A DNA stretch of 27,520 nucleotides, taken from contig DEZB01000057.1 in NCBI GenBank assembly GCA_002364735.1, forward strand, positions 1 through 27,520, read 5' to 3'. The notes beneath the pieces are model-generated. The model did no database searches. It saw nothing but the letters and a program-made list of their open reading frames with translations, and was not told where the DNA came from. The position numbers were made by a program, and so were the translations under genes. Below are positions 1 through 8,373 of the stretch, one piece after another. The first letter of the stretch is position 1. The number at the start of each line of letters is the position of its first letter. Source of the DNA: Bacteroidales bacterium UBA3143 (GTDB lineage: Bacteria; Bacteroidota; Bacteroidia; Bacteroidales; Dysgonomonadaceae).

Positions 1-359
1 CGTTCCATTTTCTCCCTGAGATGATTTTCAAGAAACAGAAGCGTTCCATTTTTTCCCTGAGATGATTTTCAAGAAACAGAACCGTTCCATTTTCTCCCTG
101 AGATGGTTTTCAAGAAACAGAACCATTCCATTTTCTCCCTGAGATGATTTTCAAGAAATAGAACCGTTCCATTTTCTCCCTGAGATGATTTTTAAGTAAA
201 AGAACCGTTCTATTTTCTCCCTGAAGAGATTTTCAAGTAAAAGAATCATTCCAATTCATCCCTAAGAATATTTTCAAGAAGAAAAAGTGTTCAATTACCT
301 TCTGGAGAATATCTTCCACGAGAAAACGGATTCCATTTGCTCATAGATTGATAATTTCC
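1..359. repeat. 41-bp tandem repeat array, decaying toward dnaE
   Basis: Nine successive units begin at 1, 42, 83, 124, 165, 206, 247, 288 and 329, always exactly 41 bp apart. Each unit begins with a CGTTCCATTTT-like segment, continues with CTCCCTGAGATG and ends with ATTTTCAAGAAACAGAA. Units 1 to 5 differ from one another at only a few positions, unit 6 at several more, and units 7 to 9 are strongly diverged, yet the register never shifts. There are no unique spacers, so this is not a CRISPR array. The unit is not a multiple of 3 and contains TGA, so it does not encode a repeat protein. The array continues off the left edge, so its full length is unknown. The remaining stretch to 452 shows nothing else. 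Confidence 0.93.
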
Positions 360-452
360 TACACCATCCTCGCAACTAACAGAGCCTTTGGATGATAAAA
401 AATGGTTGATAAGTTATTCAAAATTTAAGACCATGGATAAGTATAAAACTCT

Positions 453-460
453 TATATTTG
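453..460 (+). promoter_or_regulatory. Putative Bacteroidota -7 element for dnaE-trxA
   Basis: TATATTTG matches the Bacteroidota -7 consensus TAnnTTTG and lies 40 bp before the dnaE ATG. No convincing TTG/TTTG -33 box is visible at the usual distance, so this is a half-supported promoter. Confidence 0.4.
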
Positions 461-499
461 TAGGAATCAAAAAAACATTGTTAAAGATATATTACTGAA

Positions 500-3400
500 A
501 TGCAGTCATTTGTACACTTACACGTTCACTCTCAATACTCCCTATTAGACGGTCAGGCAAGTATAGCCCGTTTAGTTGATAAAGCCATGAAAGATGGTAT
601 GAAGGCTCTGGCCTTAACAGATCATGGCGTTATGTATGGCGTAAAAGATTTTGTGAACTATGTGAGCAAAAAGAATGCTCCTGTTAAATCAAAATTAAAA
701 AAGATAGAGAGCGAACTAAATAAAGTTCTAAATAACAAACAGAATACTACCTTATCTGAGGAAGATAATGTCACGGTGCAAGAACTAAATGAGAAGTTAG
801 CAGAAGAAAAAGAGAATCTGTTTAAACCTATTATTGGATGTGAGTGCTACTTAGCCCGTAGAGATAGATTTCAACAAAATGACAAAGTAGATAGCAGTGG
901 CTGGCACTTGGTTGTGTTGGCAAAGAACTTTAAGGGTTATCAAAATCTAATTAAAATAGTTTCAAAAAGCTGGACAGAAGGTTTCTATTATCGTCCACGT
1001 ATTGATAAAGAGTTGTTAGAAAAATACAGCGAGGGGTTGATTGTTAGCTCTGCTTGTTTAGGTGGTGAGATATCAAGAAAAGTAGATAGTGGCGAAATAG
1101 AAGAAGCTGAAGAGGCGGTGAAATGGTATAAATCTGTGTTTGGAGATGACTATTATCTTGAATTGCAACGTCACAAAACAAACAGACCAGATGCAGACGC
1201 TTCTACCTTTGTGAAGCAAGAACGTGTAAACAAAGAACTCATTAAGATAGCCGAAAAGCTAAATGTAAAAGTTATTGCAACCAACGATGTTCACTTTGTG
1301 AACGAGGAGGATGCCGATGCTCATGATCGACTCATTTGCTTGAGTACGGGCAAAGATTTTGACGATCCCAATCGCATGCAATACACCAAGCAAGAGTGGT
1401 TGAAAACTACTGCTGAAATGAATCAGGTTTTTGCAGACATGCCTCATGTATTGTCAAACACATTGGAAATTGCTGAGAAGATAGAACATTACTCTATTGA
1501 CCATGATGCGCTGATGCCCTTTTTCCCTATTGAGGACTCATTTGGCACAGAAGAGGAATATCAATCGCGTTATAGCGAAGAAGATTTGAAAAAAGAGTTT
1601 GGAGCTAAAGTATTCAAACGATTGGGCGGATATGAAAAGGTTGTTAGAATCAAGCTGGAGTCCGATTACTTGACCCACCTCACTAATATTGGTGCAGAAA
1701 AACGCTACGGAGAAAACCTTACAGATGAGATAAAAGAACGACTTGCATTTGAGCTTGAAACGATGAAGACGATGGGATTCCCTGGTTATTTCTTGATTGT
1801 GCAAGATTTTATAAATGCAGCGCGCAAAATGGATGTAGCTGTGGGTCCTGGACGTGGTTCGGCAGCAGGGTCAGCAGTGGCCTATTGTCTGGGTATTACA
1901 GATATTGATCCTATTAGGTATAACTTGCTATTTGAACGATTCCTCAATCCCGACCGTATATCTATGCCTGATATAGATGTAGACTTTGACGATGAGGGAC
2001 GAGATACTGTGCTGCATTGGGTAACAGAGAAGTATGGAAAGGAAAAGGTAGCACGTATCATCACTTACGGAACAATGGCAACAAAATCGGCCATTAAAGA
2101 TGTGGCACGTGTTCAAAAACTACCCTTATCTGAAGCTGATAGACTCTCTAAACTCATCCCTGATAGAATACCTGGCAAGAAGAAGGTTGATTTGCGCGCA
2201 TCAATTGAGTTTGTTCCAGAGTTGAAGACAGCTGCTAAAAGCGACAATCCTGTTATTCGCGATACATTGAAATATGCACAGATGCTTGAAGGAAATGTCC
2301 GCAGTACCGGAGTTCACGCTTGTGGCGTGATTATATCTCAAACGGACATTTCGGACATTGTGCCAATGAGCACCGCTGATGACAAGAACACCAAAGAGAA
2401 ACTCTTGGTTACACAATACGATGGGTCTGTTATTGAAGAAACAGGTCTTATCAAAATGGATTTCTTAGGACTTAAAACACTATCAATCATAAAGTCGGCT
2501 CTTGAGAACATTGAACACACTACGGGTGAGAAAATCGATATTAGCCAGATTAATTTAGAAGACGCAAAGACTTACGAACTATATAGTCAAGGAAAAACCA
2601 GCGGTACTTTTCAGTTTGAGTCGGCTGGCATGCAAAAGTACTTGAAAGAACTTCAACCCACAAAGTTTGAAGATTTAATTGCGATGAACGCACTTTACAG
2701 ACCTGGACCGATGGAGTACATTCCATCCTTTGTGGCTCGTAAACATGGACGTGAAGAGATATCTTATGATCTTCCGATCATGCAACAGTACCTTGACGAA
2801 ACTTATGGTATTACTGTATATCAAGAACAGGTCATGCTTCTGTCAAGGTTGTTAGCCAATTTTACACGAGGACAATCCGACGAATTGCGTAAAGCAATGG
2901 GAAAGAAGCAGATTGAACAGATGAACTCACTAAAGGAGAAGTTCTTGGAAGGAGGTCGCAAAAATGGCTACAACGATAAAGTGTTGCTTAAGATATGGGC
3001 CGACTGGGAAAAGTTTGCTTCGTATGCTTTTAATAAATCGCATGCTACATGCTATTCTTGGATAGCTTATCAAACAGCTTACCTAAAAGCTAACTTCCCA
3101 TCGGAGTATATGGCTGCAGTGTTATCAAACAACTTGAATAACATTACGGAAATAACAAAGTTTATGGACGAATGTCGTGCCATGGGCATGAATGTTTTAA
3201 GTCCCGATGTGAACGAGTCATTTTTTAAATTCTCTGTTAATAAAGAGAAGGATTTGCGATTTGGGTTGGCTGCCATTAAAGGTGTTGGTAATGGTGCGGT
3301 GAAAAGTATTATTGAAGAACGAGAAGAAAATGGTCATTTCTCAGATATATTCAACTTTGTAGAACGCGTGTCGTTATCTTCATGCAATAAAAGAACCATT

Positions 3401-4264
3401 GAATCTTTGGCACTCGCTGGAGCTTTCGATTCGTTGCCTGGAATTAGCAGAGAACAGTTTTTTGCAGCCAACGATAAAGAAGAAACCTTTATTGACACCC
3501 TCATTCGTTATGGTGTTAAGTTTCAAGCAGATCAAAACACAACAATGAATTCATTGTTTGGTGATGCTTTTTCGATGCAAATATCGCGTCCAGATATCCC
3601 CATAGCTGAATCATGGACAGATTTAGAGAAGCTAAATAAAGAGAAAGATTTAATTGGGATATACCTATCTTCTCATCCTTTGGACGATTATGAATTGATC
3701 CTAAAATACGTTTGCAATACATCTACTGCCGATTTAGGCGACTTGGACAAAATGAATGGGAGAGAGGTAACCTTTGGTGGTATGGTTACAACCTTTAGAG
3801 AAGGACAGACAAAGCATGGCTCACCGTTTACAATATTTAAAGTAGAAGATTATAGTGGTAGTCACGAAATGGCCCTATTTGGCGATGACAGCATCAATTT
3901 TGGGAAGTTTGCACGACCAGGATTATCATTGTTCATTCGAGGAAGGGTTCAAGCAAGACGCTATTCTGATAGTCAGTTTGAGTTGAAGATTAGCTCTATT
4001 CAGCTGCTTAATGACGTTAAAGATAAGTTGCTTGAAAAACTTACAATACAATTACCCCTATTAGAATTGACTGATGAATCTGTAGAAGACTTATCAGCTT
4101 TACTAAAAAACAATTCAGGTAATACGTTGTTATATTTCAAAATAAATGGTACTGAGTCTCACTTAAATTTAGAGCTCTTTGCGCGTAACACAAAAATAAA
4201 TGTAACTCGTCAATTGGTTGATTACCTAAAGACTAATGAGGCTATCAAATTCAAAGTAAATTAA
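500..4264 (+). CDS. dnaE: DNA polymerase III subunit alpha
   Basis: Catalytic subunit of the replicative DNA polymerase (family C), extending DNA in the cytoplasmic replisome. The 1254-residue product starts with a PHP domain (HLHVH at 6-10, TDHG at 40-43). A charged, probably coiled insertion follows at about 57-105; I believe such an insertion is common in Bacteroidota DnaE. The polymerase core has GPGRGS at 449-454 and the catalytic PDIDVDF at 490-496, giving metal-binding Asp491 and Asp493. The third carboxylate is probably Asp641 in TQYDG. A helix-hairpin-helix (IKGVGNGAVKSI) lies near 920, and an OB-fold near 1090-1175. Full length and intact. The ATG at 500 puts the PHP motif immediately at the N terminus, as is usual. 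trxA follows after 42 bp and is probably co-transcribed. Confidence 0.98.
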   Translation: MQSFVHLHVHSQYSLLDGQASIARLVDKAMKDGMKALALTDHGVMYGVKDFVNYVSKKNAPVKSKLKKIESELNKVLNNKQNTTLSEEDNVTVQELNEKLAEEKENLFKPIIGCECYLARRDRFQQNDKVDSSGWHLVVLAKNFKGYQNLIKIVSKSWTEGFYYRPRIDKELLEKYSEGLIVSSACLGGEISRKVDSGEIEEAEEAVKWYKSVFGDDYYLELQRHKTNRPDADASTFVKQERVNKELIKIAEKLNVKVIATNDVHFVNEEDADAHDRLICLSTGKDFDDPNRMQYTKQEWLKTTAEMNQVFADMPHVLSNTLEIAEKIEHYSIDHDALMPFFPIEDSFGTEEEYQSRYSEEDLKKEFGAKVFKRLGGYEKVVRIKLESDYLTHLTNIGAEKRYGENLTDEIKERLAFELETMKTMGFPGYFLIVQDFINAARKMDVAVGPGRGSAAGSAVAYCLGITDIDPIRYNLLFERFLNPDRISMPDIDVDFDDEGRDTVLHWVTEKYGKEKVARIITYGTMATKSAIKDVARVQKLPLSEADRLSKLIPDRIPGKKKVDLRASIEFVPELKTAAKSDNPVIRDTLKYAQMLEGNVRSTGVHACGVIISQTDISDIVPMSTADDKNTKEKLLVTQYDGSVIEETGLIKMDFLGLKTLSIIKSALENIEHTTGEKIDISQINLEDAKTYELYSQGKTSGTFQFESAGMQKYLKELQPTKFEDLIAMNALYRPGPMEYIPSFVARKHGREEISYDLPIMQQYLDETYGITVYQEQVMLLSRLLANFTRGQSDELRKAMGKKQIEQMNSLKEKFLEGGRKNGYNDKVLLKIWADWEKFASYAFNKSHATCYSWIAYQTAYLKANFPSEYMAAVLSNNLNNITEITKFMDECRAMGMNVLSPDVNESFFKFSVNKEKDLRFGLAAIKGVGNGAVKSIIEEREENGHFSDIFNFVERVSLSSCNKRTIESLALAGAFDSLPGISREQFFAANDKEETFIDTLIRYGVKFQADQNTTMNSLFGDAFSMQISRPDIPIAESWTDLEKLNKEKDLIGIYLSSHPLDDYELILKYVCNTSTADLGDLDKMNGREVTFGGMVTTFREGQTKHGSPFTIFKVEDYSGSHEMALFGDDSINFGKFARPGLSLFIRGRVQARRYSDSQFELKISSIQLLNDVKDKLLEKLTIQLPLLELTDESVEDLSALLKNNSGNTLLYFKINGTESHLNLELFARNTKINVTRQLVDYLKTNEAIKFKVN

Positions 4265-4306
4265 TCACAAATAAATAATTTCATAAACAATTTAAACAGT
4301 ATAATT

Positions 4307-4621
4307 ATGGCTCTTGAAATAACAGATGCGACTTTAGAAGATGTTCTGAAAACAGACAAACTCGTTGTAATAGACTTTTGGGCAGAGTGGTGTGGACCAT
4401 GTAAAATGGTTGGACCTATCATTGATCAATTAGCAGAAGAATATAAAGAAAATGTTGTTGTAGGTAAAGTAGATGTAGACAACAACGATGATGCAACCTC
4501 CAAATACAGCATTCGTAATATACCAACTACTGTATTTATCAAAAATGGTGAAGTTGTTGATAAAGTGGTAGGTGCTGGATCTAAAAATATTTTTGTTGAT
4601 AAGATTGAGAAAAATATCTAA
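4307..4621 (+). CDS. trxA: Thioredoxin
   Basis: Small cytoplasmic dithiol-disulfide oxidoreductase that reduces protein disulfides and is recycled by thioredoxin reductase. The 104-residue length is standard. The active site WCGPC is at 28-32 (Cys29 and Cys32) within the FWAEWCGPCK context, and the conserved cis-proline is Pro73 in the IPT motif. There is no signal peptide, so it is cytoplasmic rather than a periplasmic TlpA-like protein. It sits 42 bp behind dnaE on the same strand, with no terminator between, and is followed by a strong hairpin. The symbol trxA is by family; a genome may carry several thioredoxins. Confidence 0.96.
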   Translation: MALEITDATLEDVLKTDKLVVIDFWAEWCGPCKMVGPIIDQLAEEYKENVVVGKVDVDNNDDATSKYSIRNIPTTVFIKNGEVVDKVVGAGSKNIFVDKIEKNI

Positions 4622-4650
4622 ACGAATCTATTGGGTTAATCATATTAATG

Positions 4651-4697
4651 CATAAACAACAAAAGGACTCAATTTTTGAGTCCTTTTGTTGTTTATG
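4651..4697. terminator. Perfect 22-bp hairpin between convergent genes
   Basis: Arms 4651-4672 and 4676-4697 are perfectly complementary around a 3-nt TTT loop. The stem holds an AAAA/TTTT block beneath AGGACTC/GAGTCCT. It lies 30 bp after trxA and between convergent genes (trxA + and the DUF2784 gene -), so it probably terminates both. Positions 4698-4889 show nothing further. Confidence 0.8.
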
Positions 4698-4889
4698 ATG
4701 CTCTGTTATTCCGTTTCTGATAAATTTTAGAATGCATTTGAAATATATTGCTTCACGATCTCTTTTGCAATTCAAATTGATTTATACAATTTCAGTTTCA
4801 CTCTATCCTGACTTTAGTAACCGTTATAAACTACAACAATCCAACGCTTATGACCTTATTTCTAAAGAGTAAAAACCGAGACCTTTCCT

Positions 4890-5273
4890 CTAACGATCTT
4901 GCTTTGACGAAAAGAAATTGAAATAAATAGATAGAGCAAGAACCAGCAAGTATCCCACCAATGTAGCAATATCAATTAATTGTGCAGAGAGGTCGGCACC
5001 TGTTAATCGTTCAATCAAATATTGGATATAAGATAATGGTAAATCATGCGCTCCTAATTTAACTAAAACAGTGAAATGCCAGTCTGTAAGTGGACAATAA
5101 CCTAAACCATAAAATAGTCCCAATATCAGCCAAGACCCACCTGTGAGAAGAACAGTCACAAGATGCAACTTTCGAGTTTGTTTCCATATCCATCCTGTCA
5201 AATTGAAAAAAATGAGCAATGTGTGAAAAACTACAAAGAAATAATCTATTAAATGCAAGTATAAATTGTGCAT
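4890..5273 (-). CDS. DUF2784 family membrane protein
   Basis: A 127-residue integral inner-membrane protein of unknown function. Hydrophobic segments lie near 8-27, 38-57 and 98-118. The central motif YCPLTDWHF (59-67), together with the FNLTGW segment (23-28) and a basic loop after it, is characteristic of DUF2784. No catalytic residues are known for this family. The basic tail (SSKQDR) is probably cytoplasmic. It starts 95 bp downstream of lptD on the same strand, so it may be read through from lptD, although no -7 element or terminator is evident between them. The family assignment rests on motif recognition only. Confidence 0.82.
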   Translation of the reverse strand: MHNLYLHLIDYFFVVFHTLLIFFNLTGWIWKQTRKLHLVTVLLTGGSWLILGLFYGLGYCPLTDWHFTVLVKLGAHDLPLSYIQYLIERLTGADLSAQLIDIATLVGYLLVLALSIYFNFFSSKQDR

Positions 5274-5368
5274 CTTTTTAAATGCGAGTCAACTTGTGGA
5301 TACTTTGAAGTTAAGAAAAAGATCAATGTAAGAAAGTTCGCATTATTTTAGTATGGTTTTTTACCGAA

Positions 5369-8122
5369 TCAATACCATTCCATATTCTCGTATTGAGAAC
5401 TACGTTGCTCATACTTGAGATCTTGTAGCAACGATGATTTTGCTCTTATCATAAAGTTGTACGATTTGTAAGGACCGATAGGTATGAAGCTTGCCGACAT
5501 ACTCCAACAGTGCAAATCGCGGGTAAGTGTGCAATTCACATAAGTGAATTTATTCAAGTCGAAGTTATAATCAGTATTGAAAGTGAAGTTCCAATTCTTG
5601 GTTGGTTGTAGCGAGCCGCTTATTCCCAAGCTGTGTGTGAGTTGTCCTTTATACTCTAACTTAGTGGGGTCAAAATCTCCGTATCCATAACGTAGTGAAT
5701 AGTTGAAAGATAAATTCCAGTTAACTCCGGGACGCATATACCCATATTTATCAAACTCCTGTGAATCTGTTTCGTCTTGATTGAAAGCACTTACAGGTTC
5801 ATTTCTTGGATTTTCAAACTCAGGTTCAGTCCCCAAACTTCCATCGTCTATTTTGTTGTCATCAGAGATCCCTTCTTCTTGGTCTTTATCGTCTTTGCTA
5901 CCAAATAATTTAGAGAAAGTGTCTTGATTAATGGAATAGGCAAATGATGTACCTGTACTGTATAATCGTCCAAATCCTTTACCATTTAGGATTCTCAATT
6001 TGTCAACATGTATAGGTCGGCCGTTTTCGTTTACTTCATACAAGTATGGATCCCAAGTTGCGTTGAGACTAAGGGTGTATGATTTGGATAGTTTCAGTCG
6101 CATATTTGTATTTATCATACTCCACTTCATGGAGTCGGCCATCATGTTATAACTAAAATTAATTCCCAAATCATCAATCAAACTAACCTTCTTCATGCCA
6201 GTGGAATCGCTATCAGAGCGCATTTTCATTTCCACATTGTTTTTAAAGTCGAAACCAATGTTTCCTGATTTTCCACGCGATGGAGCGCCAAACATCATGT
6301 TAGCATAAGGTGAATAGGTGTGTTCGACATCCTCTCCATATTCGTTGCGATAATTGTAAGTTTCATAGAAATTGAATTGTGGTGCACCAAAGTCTGGTCT
6401 GTACCCAACGCTAATACTGGGTGTGAATACGTGGCGAATTGCCTGCACTTTATCACCAAACATTTTCCAGGGTACATACATGCCATACAGTTTGGTGTTT
6501 ACACTAACGGAGGCATTGTAATCGTAAACACGATTGAAACCATAAATAGTGTCAGACACAACATGGCGTTCTGCAATTGGATCCCATTCTTGTATTTCTT
6601 TGCCAGTATACCAGCGCTCATTATAATTAAATGAGGGCGAAATATTAATATAATCCAAAACACTAAATGTTGCACTAATGGGAATGCTATGGCGCATACC
6701 ATTTTGCCAATCCTTTATGAGGTTGGCTTTCATAAATTCGCTTTCTTTTGTGTGAATCGAATTGCGGAACTCACCTGAGTAACTCATTGATATTTTTTCG
6801 TACCAACGCTCATCTCCTATAGCATTTTTACGTTTGAAAGGATAGATACGGCTCATGTTTGCTGAAAGATTGGGTAGTGTAGCAGATATAGTAGAGTCGC
6901 GCGAGACTTGGTTTACACTTGCCGAAGCAGACAGATTCCATGGCGAATCGGGGAAACGCTGTGTCATGTTCACTGTTGAACTTTTGGTGTTGTTAGTAGC
7001 CTCACGGTTATAACGACTGCTTAAGTTGCGTTGATTGTATGAGCTCGTTGAGTAGTTCACGCTGGCAGATAGTGTGCGATACATATTTGCTTTTGGATCC
7101 TGTGAGTGTGTCCAGCTGAGTCTAAAGTCGGTAGAAGCAGAATAATCAGGCAGCCCTTTCTCACCTAAAATGGTTTTAAGGTAATAAGCATTCACATTGC
7201 CCGAGAATTTGTATCGTTTACGATAATTAGATTGCACACCAGCGCCCCAAGTGCCCTTTGTGTATATCTCTCCAGTTAAAGACAAATCAAAATAATCGCT
7301 AATTGCAAAGTAATAACCTCCATTGTGTAAGTAAAATCCGCGTTCCATTTCATCTCCATACGAGGGCATAATAAGTCCAGAGGAATAGGTTTCGCTGAAA
7401 GGGAAAAATGCAAACGGAAGTACAATAGGAAATAAAGGAACATCAGCAACTACAAGCCAAGCTGGACCTGTAACTACATCTTCCCCTGGTCTAACCTTAG
7501 CTTTTGAAAGGTTGAGGTAGAAGTGAGGATGTTCATGCAGATCGCACGTAGTGTATTTGGCATTGAGCATGTAGAATGAGTTGTCGTCATTCTTCTTAGC
7601 TTGATTGGCTACAATATATCCCTCTCCTTGCTCAGTTACTACATTTGAAATAAATGCCTTTTCTGTTTTAAAGTTGTAGCGCACATTTTTCATCTCATAT
7701 TGTGTGCCTTTATCATCAAAGATAGGATGACCAAACTCTTTACCAACCGAATCCAGACCAAAAGTAGCCCCAATAAGGCTACTATCCATATTCATGGTGA
7801 TGTTTTCACCTTTAATTGCTATTTGTTGGTATTGTACTTCGGCATCACCATAGAGATATCCTAAATTCCCTTTTGTAAAAACAATTGAATCTTGAGCCGT
7901 ATAGGTTACTTTGCTTTCAAGTGTTTCTTTCTTTTTTGGGATGGAGTCTGATACGTTTGTTGAAAGGGTGTCAGTTTTGATTGTGTCTGTTATAAGCTGT
8001 GGTGGTTGCAGCTCTGTAATGCGCAATGAATCATCACTTACAGTCTCTGTCTGAGAGACAGAGTAAACAACATTTATAAACAACGTTGCAATGATTATTA
8101 TACTGATAAAGAGGTGTTTCAT
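5369..8122 (-). CDS. lptD: LPS-assembly outer-membrane protein LptD (OstA-like)
   Basis: Outer-membrane beta-barrel that, with LptE, inserts lipopolysaccharide into the outer leaflet. The 917-residue product begins with a signal peptide (MKHLF followed by a long Ile-rich core, cut probably after about residue 20). An OstA/LptA-like beta-jellyroll domain spans roughly 70-190 (FTKGNLGYLYGDAEV and neighbouring strands). The C-terminal two thirds is a barrel with alternating, aromatic-rich strands. The family hallmark segment PFAFFPFSETYSSGLIMPSYG near 237-257 is clear. An acidic, low-complexity stretch (about 735-790, rich in D/E/N) looks like a surface loop. The chain ends in an aromatic pair (EWY). 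It lies 251 bp downstream of thrA on the same strand, with its own candidate -7 box. Confidence 0.92.
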   Translation of the reverse strand: MKHLFISIIIIATLFINVVYSVSQTETVSDDSLRITELQPPQLITDTIKTDTLSTNVSDSIPKKKETLESKVTYTAQDSIVFTKGNLGYLYGDAEVQYQQIAIKGENITMNMDSSLIGATFGLDSVGKEFGHPIFDDKGTQYEMKNVRYNFKTEKAFISNVVTEQGEGYIVANQAKKNDDNSFYMLNAKYTTCDLHEHPHFYLNLSKAKVRPGEDVVTGPAWLVVADVPLFPIVLPFAFFPFSETYSSGLIMPSYGDEMERGFYLHNGGYYFAISDYFDLSLTGEIYTKGTWGAGVQSNYRKRYKFSGNVNAYYLKTILGEKGLPDYSASTDFRLSWTHSQDPKANMYRTLSASVNYSTSSYNQRNLSSRYNREATNNTKSSTVNMTQRFPDSPWNLSASASVNQVSRDSTISATLPNLSANMSRIYPFKRKNAIGDERWYEKISMSYSGEFRNSIHTKESEFMKANLIKDWQNGMRHSIPISATFSVLDYINISPSFNYNERWYTGKEIQEWDPIAERHVVSDTIYGFNRVYDYNASVSVNTKLYGMYVPWKMFGDKVQAIRHVFTPSISVGYRPDFGAPQFNFYETYNYRNEYGEDVEHTYSPYANMMFGAPSRGKSGNIGFDFKNNVEMKMRSDSDSTGMKKVSLIDDLGINFSYNMMADSMKWSMINTNMRLKLSKSYTLSLNATWDPYLYEVNENGRPIHVDKLRILNGKGFGRLYSTGTSFAYSINQDTFSKLFGSKDDKDQEEGISDDNKIDDGSLGTEPEFENPRNEPVSAFNQDETDSQEFDKYGYMRPGVNWNLSFNYSLRYGYGDFDPTKLEYKGQLTHSLGISGSLQPTKNWNFTFNTDYNFDLNKFTYVNCTLTRDLHCWSMSASFIPIGPYKSYNFMIRAKSSLLQDLKYEQRSSQYENMEWY

Positions 8123-8156
8123 CTATAAGTCTTGGCGCAGAAATCGTTATGACTCG

Positions 8157-8164
8157 CAAAACTA
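8157..8164 (-). promoter_or_regulatory. Putative -7 element for lptD
   Basis: On the minus strand this reads TAGTTTTG, matching TAnnTTTG, and lies 34 bp upstream of the lptD ATG. No -33 TTG/TTTG is seen at the standard spacing, so support is partial. Confidence 0.4.
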
Positions 8165-8288
8165 ATCATTAAAGTAGTAACTACCTCGAAAAATATAAAA
8201 ATAAAACTTAAGACCTGCTCTCACAGTATTAGCTGCAAACAGTTGGATGTCATTATCCATACTATTGTTACTGACACAGAGATATAAC

Positions 8289-8318
8289 ATAGACACACAA
8301 CGAGTGCAATGTGTCTAT
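8289..8318. terminator. Inverted repeat downstream of thrA
   Basis: ATAGACACA (8289-8297) and TGTGTCTAT (8310-8318) form a 9-bp stem with a 12-nt loop, about 55 bp past the thrA stop codon. No T-run follows on the minus strand, so termination is only a suggestion. Apart from this and the lptD -7 box, the 8123-8373 interval holds nothing recognisable. Confidence 0.3.
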
Positions 8319-8373
8319 ATCATATTATATTATGGATGCGTGAAAACGGATAAATATACTCTTAATTTTAGGT

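Noticed and set aside
1..359. CRISPR array
   Set aside because: Units are contiguous at 41 bp with no unique spacers and no cas genes nearby.
6320..6634. 104-residue plus-strand open frame inside lptD
   Set aside because: Antisense shadow of a clearly coding beta-barrel region with no family features.
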